From GCA-003244245 sp052390115 (GTDB lineage Bacteria; Actinomycetota; Actinomycetes; Mycobacteriales; Pseudonocardiaceae): a DNA stretch of 64,000 nt. Every line of letters starts with the position of its first letter. The first letter of the stretch is position 1. A program made the translations under genes and the position numbers. Positions 24,596 through 32,705 of the stretch are shown one piece after another. Below the pieces are notes generated by a model that made no database searches, was not told the DNA's origin, and was given only the letters and a program-made list of their open reading frames with translations. The stretch lies in NCBI GenBank assembly GCA_052390115.1, contig JBQTHE010000069.1:38475-102474 (forward strand), given 5' to 3'.

Positions 24596-27394
24596 GTGGT
24601 CCTGTCCCGACTGCTCCGCGCTGGTGAGCACAAGACGGTGCGCCGACTGCGCGCCATCTCCGACCACATCAACGGCCTGGAGGACGACGTCGCCGGCCTG
24701 TCCGATGCCCAACTGCGAGCCAGTACCGACGACTTCCGCCGTCGCCACGAACAGGGCGAGTCGTTGGACGAGCTGCTGCCCGAGACGTTCGCGGTGGTCC
24801 GCGAGGCCGCCAAGCGCACGCTGGGGCAGCGGCACTTCGATGTGCAGCTGATGGGCGGTGCCGCCATGCACCTGGGCAACATCGCCGAGATGCGAACCGG
24901 TGAAGGCAAGACGCTGACCTCGGTGCTGCCCGCCTACCTCAACGCCATCGCCGGTAAGGGCGTGCACATCGTCACGGTCAACGACTACCTCGCCAAACGC
25001 GACGCGGAGTGGATGGGCCGGGTGCACCGGTTCCTGGGTCTGGAGGTCGGGGTGATCCTCTCCCAGATGAACCCGGACGAGCGCCGCGCCGCCTACCACG
25101 CCGACATCACCTATGGCACGAACAACGAGTTCGGTTTCGACTACCTGCGCGACAACATGGCTTGGAACCTCGGCGACTGCGTGCAGCGTGGGCACAGTTT
25201 CGCCATCGTCGACGAGGTCGATTCCATCCTCATCGACGAGGCACGCACTCCGCTGATCATCTCCGGGCCCGCCGACCAGTCCTCCCGCTGGTACGGCGAG
25301 TTCGCCCGGCTCTCCCCGATGCTCAAGCGTGATGTGCACTACGAGGTGGATGAGCGCAAGCGCACCGTGGGAGTCTCGGAGGAGGGAGTCGCGCTCGTCG
25401 AGGACCAACTGGGCATCGAGAACCTCTACGAGGCCGCCAACACCCCGCTGGTCGGTTTCCTCAACAATGCGCTGAAGGCCAAGGAGCTCTACACCAAGGA
25501 CAAGGACTACATCGTCCGCGACGGTGAGGTTCTGATCGTCGACGAGTTCACCGGCCGGGTGCTGCACGGGCGGCGCTACAACGAGGGCATGCACCAGGCC
25601 ATCGAGGCCAAGGAGCAGGTGGAGATCAAGGCCGAGAACCAGACGCTGGCCACGATCACGCTGCAGAACTACTTCCGGCTCTACGACAAGCTCGCCGGGA
25701 TGACCGGTACCGCGCAGACCGAGGCCGCCGAGCTGGCCCAGATCTACAAGCTGGGTGTGGTGCCGATCCCCACCAACCAGCCGATGATCCGCGAGGATCG
25801 GGGTGATCTGATCTACAAGCACGAGGAGGCCAAGTTCGCCGCTGTGGTGGCCGACATCGCGCAGCGGCACGCCAAGGGGCAGCCGGTGCTGGTCGGCACG
25901 GCGAGCGTGGAGCGCTCCGAGTACCTGTCCAAGGAGCTGGTGGCAGCCGGCATCCCGCATTCGGTGCTCAACGCCAAACAGCACGAGAAGGAGGCATTGA
26001 TCATCGCCGAGGCCGGCCGCAAGGGCACGGTCACGGTGGCCACCAACATGGCTGGTCGCGGGACCGACATCATGCTGGGCGGCAATCCGGAGTTCCTCGC
26101 TGACGCCGAGCTGCGGGCCCGCGGGCTGGACCCGGTGGAGACCCCGGAGCAGTACGAGGCCGCCTGGGAAGCCGCCGTGAACGAGGCCCGCAGCGAGGTC
26201 CAGGCCGAAGCCAGGGAGGTTGTCGCAGCCGGTGGGCTGTACGTGCTGGGCACCGAGCGGCACGAGTCACGGCGGATCGACAACCAGTTGCGTGGCCGCT
26301 CCGGTCGCCAGGGCGACCCCGGCGAGTCCCGGTTCTACCTCTCCTTGCGCGACGAGCTCATGGTGCGGTTCAACGGTCCGCTGGTCGAGTCCATCATGAC
26401 CCGGTTGCGGATGGAGGATGACATCCCGATCGAGGCCAAGATGGTCAGCAGGGCCATCCAGTCCGCGCAGACCCAGGTCGAGCAACAGAACTTCGAGATC
26501 CGCAAGAATGTCCTCAAATACGACGAGGTCATGGACCTCCAGCGCAAGGTGATCTACGCAGAGCGGCGCCGGGTGCTCGAAGGCGAGGACCTGCGCGACC
26601 AAGTCGTGCACATGATGACGGATGTGATCACCGCCTACGTCAACGGCGCCACCGAGAACGGCTACGCCGAGGACTGGGATCTCGACAAGCTGTGGACGGC
26701 GCTCAAGACGCTGTACCCGGTCGGGATCAGGCACCAGGACATCGGCGATGAGTCCGGTGACGTGACCCGCGAGGTGCTGCTGGCTGCCCTGCTCGATGAC
26801 GCGCGGGCGGCCTACGCCCGTCGCGAGGCGGCACTCGAGGAGGCGGCAGGCGGGGGTGCGATGCGGGAGCTCGAGCGCCGCGTAGTGCTCTCGGTGCTGG
26901 ACCGCAAGTGGCGCGAGCACCTGTATGAGATGGACTACCTCAAGGAGGGCATCGGGCTGCGTGCGATGGCGCAGCGTGACCCGCTGGTGGAGTACAAGCG
27001 CGAGGGTTTCGAGATGTTCAGCGCGCTGCTCGAGGCGCTGAAGGAGGAGTCCGTCGGGTTCCTGTTCAACGTGCAGGTCCAGGTCGCCGAACCGGTCGCC
27101 GACGACGTCGCGCAGGCACCCGTGCAAGCTCCGGCGCCTGCTCCGGCTACCCCCGCGCCGTCGGGTCCGGCGCTTTCGCAGCTGCCAGCGCAGGTCGAGC
27201 CGGCGGCGCGGCCCCTGACCTACACCGGACCGGCCGAAGGCGGCGGCACCGAGGTGCGAGGTCGCGGCGCCCGCGGTCGGCACGCCGGTAACGGCGCCAA
27301 GGTGCAGGAGCCCTCGCGCAACGCTCCTTGCCCCTGCGGTTCGGGCAAGAAGTACAAGCGCTGCCACGGCGCCCCCACCACCGCCCGCTCCTAA
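24596..27394 (+). CDS. secA: Preprotein translocase ATPase SecA
   Basis: SecA drives proteins through SecYEG. The 932-residue protein has Walker A MRTGEGKT at residues 99-106, the DEVDSILIDEARTPLIISG Walker B/DEAD region, the VATNMAGRGTDIMLGGNPE motif and RGRSGRQGDPGESRFYLSL, and ends after a Pro/Ala linker in the zinc-binding SEC-C motif CPCGSGKKYKRCH. This is the housekeeping SecA1 type. GTG 24596 is preceded by gtgagg and begins the conserved VLSRLLRAGEHK; the frame upstream to 24515 is not conserved. Confidence 0.97.
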   Translation: MVLSRLLRAGEHKTVRRLRAISDHINGLEDDVAGLSDAQLRASTDDFRRRHEQGESLDELLPETFAVVREAAKRTLGQRHFDVQLMGGAAMHLGNIAEMRTGEGKTLTSVLPAYLNAIAGKGVHIVTVNDYLAKRDAEWMGRVHRFLGLEVGVILSQMNPDERRAAYHADITYGTNNEFGFDYLRDNMAWNLGDCVQRGHSFAIVDEVDSILIDEARTPLIISGPADQSSRWYGEFARLSPMLKRDVHYEVDERKRTVGVSEEGVALVEDQLGIENLYEAANTPLVGFLNNALKAKELYTKDKDYIVRDGEVLIVDEFTGRVLHGRRYNEGMHQAIEAKEQVEIKAENQTLATITLQNYFRLYDKLAGMTGTAQTEAAELAQIYKLGVVPIPTNQPMIREDRGDLIYKHEEAKFAAVVADIAQRHAKGQPVLVGTASVERSEYLSKELVAAGIPHSVLNAKQHEKEALIIAEAGRKGTVTVATNMAGRGTDIMLGGNPEFLADAELRARGLDPVETPEQYEAAWEAAVNEARSEVQAEAREVVAAGGLYVLGTERHESRRIDNQLRGRSGRQGDPGESRFYLSLRDELMVRFNGPLVESIMTRLRMEDDIPIEAKMVSRAIQSAQTQVEQQNFEIRKNVLKYDEVMDLQRKVIYAERRRVLEGEDLRDQVVHMMTDVITAYVNGATENGYAEDWDLDKLWTALKTLYPVGIRHQDIGDESGDVTREVLLAALLDDARAAYARREAALEEAAGGGAMRELERRVVLSVLDRKWREHLYEMDYLKEGIGLRAMAQRDPLVEYKREGFEMFSALLEALKEESVGFLFNVQVQVAEPVADDVAQAPVQAPAPAPATPAPSGPALSQLPAQVEPAARPLTYTGPAEGGGTEVRGRGARGRHAGNGAKVQEPSRNAPCPCGSGKKYKRCHGAPTTARS

Positions 27395-27440
27395 CCCGCA
27401 CGGCGTGTCCGGCGCTCCGGTACGGCATGTACGGCGCTAG
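27392..27440 (+). repeat. 22-bp stop-codon repeat, cluster C
   Basis: The cluster starts at the secA stop: taacccgcacggcgtgtccg followed by gcgctc, then a degenerate unit cggtacggcatgtacggcgc. It has the same layout as clusters A and D. Confidence 0.65.
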
Positions 27441-27462
27441 GGCTCAGGCACATGCACTCGGT

Positions 27463-27468
27463 TAGCAT
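27463..27468 (+). promoter_or_regulatory. -10 element of the ABC-F gene
   Basis: TAGCAT ends nine bases before ATG 27478; there is no Shine-Dalgarno sequence, so the transcript is leaderless or nearly so. Confidence 0.4.
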
Positions 27469-27477
27469 CGAATTCTC

Positions 27478-29112
27478 ATGAGTGCCACGCTCATCGCCAA
27501 GGAGCTGTCTGCGGGCCATGGCGATCAGCTCCTGTTCGCTGGGCTGGACCTCGTCGTGGCACCGCGCGACGTCATCGGGTTGGTAGGTCCCAACGGCGCG
27601 GGCAAGTCGACTCTGCTGCGGATCCTCGCGGGTCTGGAATCCCCCGAGCACGGCGTCAGGCAGCTCCATCCGCCGGCAGCGACTGTCGGGTACTTGCCGC
27701 AGGAGCCGCAACGTCGCCCGGGCGAGACGGTGCGCGCATTCCTGGCTCGGCGTACCGGTGTCGCGGCCGCGCAGCGCGACCTGGACAGCGTGTCCGGGCA
27801 GCTGGCCGCCGGTACCCCGGGGGCGGACGACGGGTATGCCACAGCCCTGGACCAGTGGTTGAACCTGGGCGGCGCGGACCTGGCGGAGCGGGCCGAGCAG
27901 GTCGCCGCGGACCTCGGGTTGGCGGTGGACCTCGACCAGCCGATGACCGCGCTTTCCGGTGGGCAGGCAGCTCGGGCCGGGATGGCGTCACTGCTGCTCA
28001 GCCGGTACGACATCCTCCTGCTCGACGAGCCGACCAACGACCTCGACCTTGACGGCCTGCGCCGGTTGGAGGAGTTCGTGGCCGGCTTGCGGGCCGGCAC
28101 GGTACTGGTCAGCCACGACCGGGAGTTCCTCACCCGGTCGGTCACTCGGGTGGTCGAGCTGGACCTCGCGCAGCAGCAGGTCCGCCACTACGGCGGCGGG
28201 TACGCCGGGTACCTGGAGGAGCGCGAGGTGATTCGCCGGCATGCTCGGGCGGAATTCGAGGAGTATGCCGGGACCCGCTCGGCGCTCCAGGCGCGGGCCC
28301 GGACCCAGCGGGCCTGGGCTGACAAGGGCGTGAAGAACGCTCGGCGCAAGGCCAGCGATAACGACAAGTTCATCCGTGCCGCCCGCGTCGAGTCGAGCGA
28401 GAAGCAGGCCGCCAAGGCGCGCCAGACGGATCGGCTGATCGAGCGTCTGGAGGTGGTCGAGGAGCCGCGCAAGGAGTGGGAACTGCGCATGGAGATCACC
28501 GCCGCGCCGCGCGCCGGGGCGGTGGTGGCGGTGTTGCGCAGGGCGGTGGCACGCCGCGGCGCCTTCACACTCGGCCCGGTCGACCTGCAGATCGACTGGG
28601 CGGACCGGGTGACCATCACCGGGGCCAACGGCTCGGGCAAGTCGACTCTGCTGGGTGCGCTGCTCGGTCGGTTGCCGCTGGATGAGGGCAGCGCCTGGCT
28701 GGGTCCCAGCGTGGTCGTAGGCGAGATCGACCAGGCCCGTGGCTTGTTCCTCGGTGAGCAGCCGCTGCTTGACGCGTTCGGCGCTGCGTCGGGCCTGTTA
28801 CCGGCCGACGCGCGTACCCTGCTGGCGAAGTTCGGGCTACGCGCCGGGCACGTCCTGAGGCGCGCGGCAACGCTGTCGCCCGGCGAGCGCACTCGGGCTG
28901 CACTGGCTCTGCTGCAGGCCCGCGGAGTGAACGTGCTGGTCCTGGACGAGCCGACCAACCATCTCGATCTGCCCGCCATCGAGCAGCTCGAGTCGGCGCT
29001 CACGACATACCGGGGCACCTTGCTGCTAGTTACGCACGACCGCCGGATGCTCGAAGCAGTACAGACGAACCGGCACATCGACGTCGACCGCGGGCGGATC
29101 ACCGATCGCTGA
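27478..29112 (+). CDS. ABC-F family ribosome-associated ATPase
   Basis: The 544-residue soluble protein has two ABC domains: the first with GPNGAGKS (residues 37-44), LSGGQAARAGMASLL and LLLDEPTND; the second with GANGSGKS (about 380), LSPGERTRAALALL and VLDEPTNHLD. A basic inter-domain linker rich in Arg/Lys (about 240-330) matches ABC-F proteins, which act on the ribosome as translation factors or antibiotic-protection factors. There are no membrane segments. Which of the two roles applies cannot be told. Part of its second ABC domain is repeated, broken, at 29778-29892. Confidence 0.9.
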   Translation: MSATLIAKELSAGHGDQLLFAGLDLVVAPRDVIGLVGPNGAGKSTLLRILAGLESPEHGVRQLHPPAATVGYLPQEPQRRPGETVRAFLARRTGVAAAQRDLDSVSGQLAAGTPGADDGYATALDQWLNLGGADLAERAEQVAADLGLAVDLDQPMTALSGGQAARAGMASLLLSRYDILLLDEPTNDLDLDGLRRLEEFVAGLRAGTVLVSHDREFLTRSVTRVVELDLAQQQVRHYGGGYAGYLEEREVIRRHARAEFEEYAGTRSALQARARTQRAWADKGVKNARRKASDNDKFIRAARVESSEKQAAKARQTDRLIERLEVVEEPRKEWELRMEITAAPRAGAVVAVLRRAVARRGAFTLGPVDLQIDWADRVTITGANGSGKSTLLGALLGRLPLDEGSAWLGPSVVVGEIDQARGLFLGEQPLLDAFGAASGLLPADARTLLAKFGLRAGHVLRRAATLSPGERTRAALALLQARGVNVLVLDEPTNHLDLPAIEQLESALTTYRGTLLLVTHDRRMLEAVQTNRHIDVDRGRITDR

Positions 29113-29144
29113 GCAATCGCGGGTACTGCTTCGTCCTGCTGTAG

Positions 29145-29150
29145 TAGACT
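29145..29150 (+). promoter_or_regulatory. -10 element of the toxin-antitoxin pair
   Basis: TAGACT ends seven bases before GTG 29158, with no Shine-Dalgarno sequence, indicating a leaderless transcript. Confidence 0.5.
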
Positions 29151-29157
29151 TGTAGTT

Positions 29158-29439
29158 GTGTCCGTTGTTGACTGGACGCACGGCCCGCAGCACATGCGGG
29201 ACAGCCACAAGGTTGCCGTCGTGGAGGCCAACGAAGCGGTTGGCGATGTTGACGCCATCTGGTTCGACCCGGACCCGTCCAGCCGCTCGAGCAGAAGTGT
29301 TCGGGTGATCGGCTACAGCCACAGCCGTCGGGCGATCCTGACGATCATCCTCGTCCACTTTAGTGAAGGCGCCTACTACGGCGCGAACGGCTGGGAGTCC
29401 AATCCGGCGGACCAGCGGCGGTATCGAGAGGGGCAATGA
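29158..29439 (+). CDS. BrnT-like toxin of a type II toxin-antitoxin module
   Basis: This 93-residue protein resembles BrnT-type ribonuclease toxins in layout: an N-terminal V-D-W strand, an HMRDSHKV helix with EANEAV, the WFDPDP turn, RSVRVIGYS strand, ILTIILV strand and a C-terminal YYGANGWESNPADQRRY segment ending near a basic helix. BrnT toxins cut RNA. It overlaps the next gene by four bases (ATGA); the toxin-first order with an RHH-like antitoxin second is that of BrnT/BrnA. The match to BrnT is by pattern only; other actinobacterial toxin families share the fold. Confidence 0.6.
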   Translation: MSVVDWTHGPQHMRDSHKVAVVEANEAVGDVDAIWFDPDPSSRSSRSVRVIGYSHSRRAILTIILVHFSEGAYYGANGWESNPADQRRYREGQ

Positions 29440-29753
29440 TGGAGGCGAAGCAGGAAGTCGAGAGGGCCCAGACCGAGTCCGAGGCCACCCGGGACGAGCC
29501 CCTGCCTGAACACGTCAAGGGGGAACGAAAGGGCCGCTCGGTGGTCCAGTCAGTGCGGCTGCCGGCCGAGGTGTTCGCCGCGATCGAGGGGATTGCGGAG
29601 CGAGCAGGTGTGCCGGTGAGTGCACTGATTCGCGGATGGGTGCTGCAAGGATTAGCCACCGAGGAGGGCACGTCCTTGCGGGAGGGGATCGAGCGCCTCG
29701 CCGCTGATGCCGATCGCCTCCGGCGGCTGGCTGCCGCCAGCGAAGTCGCCTAA
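29436..29753 (+). CDS. Putative antitoxin with ribbon-helix-helix-like domain
   Basis: This 105-residue protein has an acidic N-terminus, then SVVQSVRLPAEVFAAIEGIA and ERAGVPVSALIRGWVLQGL, which read as the strand, first and second helices of a ribbon-helix-helix DNA-binding domain; the C-terminus is a charged amphipathic helix. ATG 29436 overlaps the toxin stop. As in other pairs it would neutralise the toxin and repress the shared leaderless promoter. Confidence 0.6.
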   Translation: MMEAKQEVERAQTESEATRDEPLPEHVKGERKGRSVVQSVRLPAEVFAAIEGIAERAGVPVSALIRGWVLQGLATEEGTSLREGIERLAADADRLRRLAAASEVA

Positions 29754-29777
29754 CTACAACCCCGGGAGGCGGGCTGC

Positions 29778-29892
29778 CCGGGCACGTCCTGAGGCGCGCG
29801 GCAACCTTCTCGCCCGGCGAGCGCACTCGGGCTGCGCTGGCTCTGCTGCAGGCGCGCGGAGTGACTTGCTGGTGCTGGACGAGCCGACCAAC
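29778..29892 (+). pseudogene. Fragment of a second ABC-F gene, frameshifted
   Basis: These 115 bases are almost the same as 28844-28959 of the ABC-F gene upstream (signature region LSPGERTRAALALLQARG and the start of LDEPTN). One base is missing (gtgaac-gtg versus gtgac-ttg), which breaks the frame, and the similarity stops at ccgaccaac. It is either the rest of a paralogue or a partial direct duplication. Confidence 0.85.
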
Positions 29893-29903
29893 GGGCGTGG
29901 TCT

Positions 29904-29954
29904 CGTGAGGAGTCCGTCGAGCTGATCGCCGAGGCGATGAAGGGCTATGACTGA
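29904..29954 (+). pseudogene. C-terminal remnant of an XRE/DUF5753-type regulator
   Basis: The frame ending at TGA 29952-29954 encodes REESVELIAEAMKGYD, which resembles the last residues of XRE-family regulators that are usually encoded directly before a DUF397 gene. Nothing of the helix-turn-helix part remains upstream; the sequence joins the ABC-F fragment instead. Confidence 0.45.
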
Positions 29955-29972
29955 CCCGGAGGAGGTCAGCGG

Positions 29973-30200
29973 ATGACCAAGTTATAGCCCCTGGCCCAGG
30001 TCCAGTGGCGCAAGAGCAGCTTCACCGAGGAAGGTGGCAGTAACGGCGGTACCTGCGTCGAGGCGGCTGCGCTGCCGGACGGACGGATCGCCGTCCGCAA
30101 CAGCAACCAGCCCGACGCCGGTGTCGTGTTCTTCACCCGCGCCGAGATGGACGCCTGGATCAAGGGCGTCAAGGCCGGCGAATTCGACGATCTCGCCTAA
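29973..30200 (+). pseudogene. DUF397 gene with a stop at codon 5
   Basis: ATG 29973 follows ggaggagg and opens MTKL, then TAG at 29985-29987. The same frame continues with QWRKSSFTEEGGSNGGTCVE, LPDGRIAVRNS and FFTRAEMDAWIKGVK to TAA 30198-30200, a complete DUF397 domain. DUF397 proteins work with XRE regulators encoded just upstream; here that partner is reduced to its tail. No alternative ATG/GTG/TTG rescues the N-terminus. Confidence 0.8.
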
Positions 30201-30439
30201 TGGCCAGGCGACCCGCCGGAGTCACCGCCCACATCTCACGGTTCGCGGCCTCCGTTGTGTCCGTGCGTCTCGTGCGCGAGCGAGGCCGCCGGCTGGGACG
30301 CACCTTTGCTTACCAACTTTCGAACTCCGTGATCTCCGAAGCGGTACCGGGTACGGGCGGAGCCCCTTTAGCCGGATTAGACGGCACGGCCGTCATGATC
30401 GAGTCAACTGTGGGGTTTGAGTCGACACCAGGGCGATAG
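30200..30439 (+). CDS. Hypothetical small protein, doubtful
   Basis: This 79-codon frame starts at an ATG that shares its A with the DUF397 TAA. The product is basic (ARRPAGVTAHISRF, RERGRRLG) and shows no domain I recognise. It has no Shine-Dalgarno sequence of its own and ends at the edge of the palindrome at 30441. In this decayed stretch it may be only chance coding. Confidence 0.2.
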   Translation: MARRPAGVTAHISRFAASVVSVRLVRERGRRLGRTFAYQLSNSVISEAVPGTGGAPLAGLDGTAVMIESTVGFESTPGR

Positions 30440-30440
30440 T

Positions 30441-30547
30441 CGGGCGTGTGTCGGTGCCGCGCCCCGTGAACTCGACGAGACCGACATATTGAAGGCTGGG
30501 AACGTCGCCAGCGTCGAGTTCACGGGCAGTGCTCCGGGACACGCCCG
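30441..30547. repeat. Long intergenic palindrome
   Basis: Inner arms cccgtgaactcgacg (30463-30477) and cgtcgagttcacggg (30512-30526) are perfect; outer arms cgggcgtgt (30441-30449) and acacgcccg (30539-30547) also pair. The spacer contains accgacatattgaaggctg. It has the size and build of a small dispersed or MITE-like element. Confidence 0.75.
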
Positions 30548-30637
30548 GTCGGGATGGGGCGAAGCCCGTTTGGTCTTGGTTTCGTTGCGGTACGTCGATG
30601 CTACCCGCGCGGCATGGCGGTTGGGTAAGGTCGATGC

Positions 30638-31292
30638 ATGGATGTTGCTGCGCTGATCGTCTCCATCGTTGCATTTTTTGCAGCTTATGCTAGCACTTAC
30701 TTCGCTAAGCAACAGGTTGCGGCAGCGAACACGCAAGCGGAGGCATCGAAGGTGCAAGCGGACGCCGCCAAGGTGCAGGCGGACGCGTCGAGGATTCAAG
30801 CCGCAGCGGCGACCGAGGCTCTAAAACAGTCCGCAAGCTGGCGCGCAGAAGAAGAGCGACGAGCGGAACCGCAGTTCCGCGTGACTGCCAGGCCTACGCT
30901 TCGAATCCAGCGGGATGGGCAGTTCCTGCCCCCGGGCGAGAGCTACCCTGGGGTTCGTTCACGTAGTTGTCGAGAATACATCATCGCGTGATGCGACCAT
31001 TAATCATGTTGGCATCGAAGACTTGGCGGGTTCTGAGCATATCCTTGGTGCGCATGACCTTGGGATTGAGTTCCCCCATCACCTCCTCCCGGGGCATCAG
31101 ATCGAATTTTCCGTGCCCGGCGACTATTTCTTTGGTTTTCTATATGATGGTGCCGATGGGCTGCCGGAGGAGTCAGAGTTTGTAGTTTTCGTCGCCAAGT
31201 CAAGCTTCTTGAGTGACGGATCGGCGGCTAAGCGCTGGGATTCGAAGCCGTTCACAGTCCGGCTACCGTCGTTCCCACGGCACGACCAATAG
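30638..31292 (+). pseudogene. Membrane-anchored coiled-coil protein, frameshifted
   Basis: The first frame (from ATG 30638) gives an N-terminal membrane helix (VAALIVSIVAFFAAYASTYF) and a coiled coil with 7-residue repeats of the K-V-Q-A-D-A-A type, running to about 30950. The conserved-looking continuation LGFVHVVVENTSSRDATINH ... FTVRLP is one base out of phase (frame of 30915) and ends at 31292. A single extra base near 30940-30960 (run of c and g) would explain it; a sequencing error is the alternative. Base use is clearly richer in A/T than in neighbouring genes, which suggests transfer. Together about 215 residues; function unknown. Confidence 0.6.
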
Positions 31293-31309
31293 TTGGCCGC
31301 GCTACCTGC

Positions 31310-32629
31310 TCAAGGTCGTTGCCACGTCGCGGGGTCGGCCTCGCTTTGGGAACCGGAGGCCATGTCCTTGACCTCGTGGGGTCCGCCGTCCTCAAACGGT
31401 GGAAACCACACGAAAGGGATGCCCTTGCGGGAGGCGTAGCGGATCTGCTTGGCGAGCTTGTCGGCTTGGTGGTACAGCTCGGTGTTGAGCCCGCGAGCAC
31501 GCAGCTGGGCAGCGGTGGCTGCCGCCTGGGCACGCCGCTGGTCGCTGGGAATCACCACGAGGACATCGCCGGGGCCGCTGGGGCCGGTTTGCAGGAGTCC
31601 TTCGGCGACGAGCTTGGCGAAGATTCGAGTCAGGCCGATGGACAGCCCGATGCCAGGCAGGTTGCGCCGGATGAAGGATCCAGCCAGGTTCTCGTACCGG
31701 CCACCGGAGCAGATGCTGCCGTAGCTCGGCCAGTCGGTGAACTTTCCCTCATACACAGTGCCGGTGTAGTAGTCCAGGCCCCGGGCGATGGACAGGTCGG
31801 CCACGATGCTGCCCGCTGGCAGGTCCGACAGTGAGTCCAGCACGAATGCCAGCTCATCGAGGCCTTCGGTGAGCAGGTCGGATTTGGATCCGAGCCGGGT
31901 GATGTCGTCGATCACGGACGGGTCAGTGCCGCGGATCTGTGCCACGTCCAGGCATGCGGTGACCTGCTCAGGAGCCAGGTGCAGCTCAGAGGCGAGCAAA
32001 GCACCCACCCCTCCCCGGCCGATCTTGTCGATCTTGTCTGCGATGCGGATGGCACCGAGCGCGTCGCCGATACCCAGGCCCTGATAGAAGCCTTGGAGCA
32101 CCTTACGGTTGTTGATGTTGAGCGACCAGGCGGGCAGGGAAAGGTCGGTCAGGATCTCGTGGATGATCCGTGGGAGTTCAGCGTCGAAGTGCAGCGGCAC
32201 CTGGTCGACGTTGATGACGTCGATGTCGCACTGGGTGAACTCACGGTAGCGGCCTTCCTGGGGGCGCTCGCCGCGCCATGCGCGCTGGATCTGGTAGCGC
32301 TTGAAGGGGAAGACCAGATCGTTGAAGTGCTGAGCGACGTAGCGGGCGAAGGGCACGGTGAGGTCGAAGTGCAGCCCTAGACGAGCGTCACTGCCGTCGT
32401 CGGCATCGGCGTGCAACCGGCGCAGCGTGTAGACCTCCTGGGAGGTCTCTCCCTTGGCCACCAGGACTTCGAGTGCCTCGACCGACGGGGTTTCGATCGA
32501 GCAGAACCCGTAGCTTTCGAAGATCTGGCGGATTCGATCGAGCCAATCCAGCTCCAGGCGCCTGACCTCGGGCAACCACTCGGGGAAGCCGCTGAGGGGG
32601 GCAGGTCGGACGAGCTGCTGGTCGCTCAT
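31310..32629 (-). CDS. hisS: Histidyl-tRNA synthetase
   Basis: The 439-residue class II synthetase charges tRNA-His. Motif 2 reads FKRYQIQRAWRGERPQEGRYREFTQ in pieces FKRYQIQRAWRGERP and GRYREFTQCDIDVI; the histidine-specific loop is ARGLDYYTGTVYE, and motif 3 GLSIGLTRIF. The C-terminal anticodon domain (from about 345) has GDVLVVIPSD and ends in an unusual tail (FPPFEDGGPHEVKDM). ATG 32629 has aaggaga upstream; the frame further upstream is not conserved. The gene stands alone between decayed accessory genes and the conserved Rv3235-like gene, so it may be a second, acquired copy. Confidence 0.9.
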   Translation of the reverse strand: MSDQQLVRPAPLSGFPEWLPEVRRLELDWLDRIRQIFESYGFCSIETPSVEALEVLVAKGETSQEVYTLRRLHADADDGSDARLGLHFDLTVPFARYVAQHFNDLVFPFKRYQIQRAWRGERPQEGRYREFTQCDIDVINVDQVPLHFDAELPRIIHEILTDLSLPAWSLNINNRKVLQGFYQGLGIGDALGAIRIADKIDKIGRGGVGALLASELHLAPEQVTACLDVAQIRGTDPSVIDDITRLGSKSDLLTEGLDELAFVLDSLSDLPAGSIVADLSIARGLDYYTGTVYEGKFTDWPSYGSICSGGRYENLAGSFIRRNLPGIGLSIGLTRIFAKLVAEGLLQTGPSGPGDVLVVIPSDQRRAQAAATAAQLRARGLNTELYHQADKLAKQIRYASRKGIPFVWFPPFEDGGPHEVKDMASGSQSEADPATWQRP

Positions 32630-32705
32630 CGGCGGGGCTGTCTCCTTGTCATGCGAGCGTGAACTGGGGCCTGCACAGAGTATCGGCCCGCGGTTTCGAT
32701 GCACG

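Noticed and set aside
24545..26263. Long minus-strand frame of 572 codons opposite secA
   Set aside because: It is the antisense shadow of a strongly conserved gene; it has no ribosome binding site and no recognisable domain.
30034..30420. 128-codon frame across the DUF397 remnant
   Set aside because: It is an out-of-frame reading of the DUF397 sequence; the conserved residues are in the other frame.
32630..32705. T-box or other riboswitch before hisS
   Set aside because: Only 76 bases lie between hisS and the next gene and no T-box sequence is visible.
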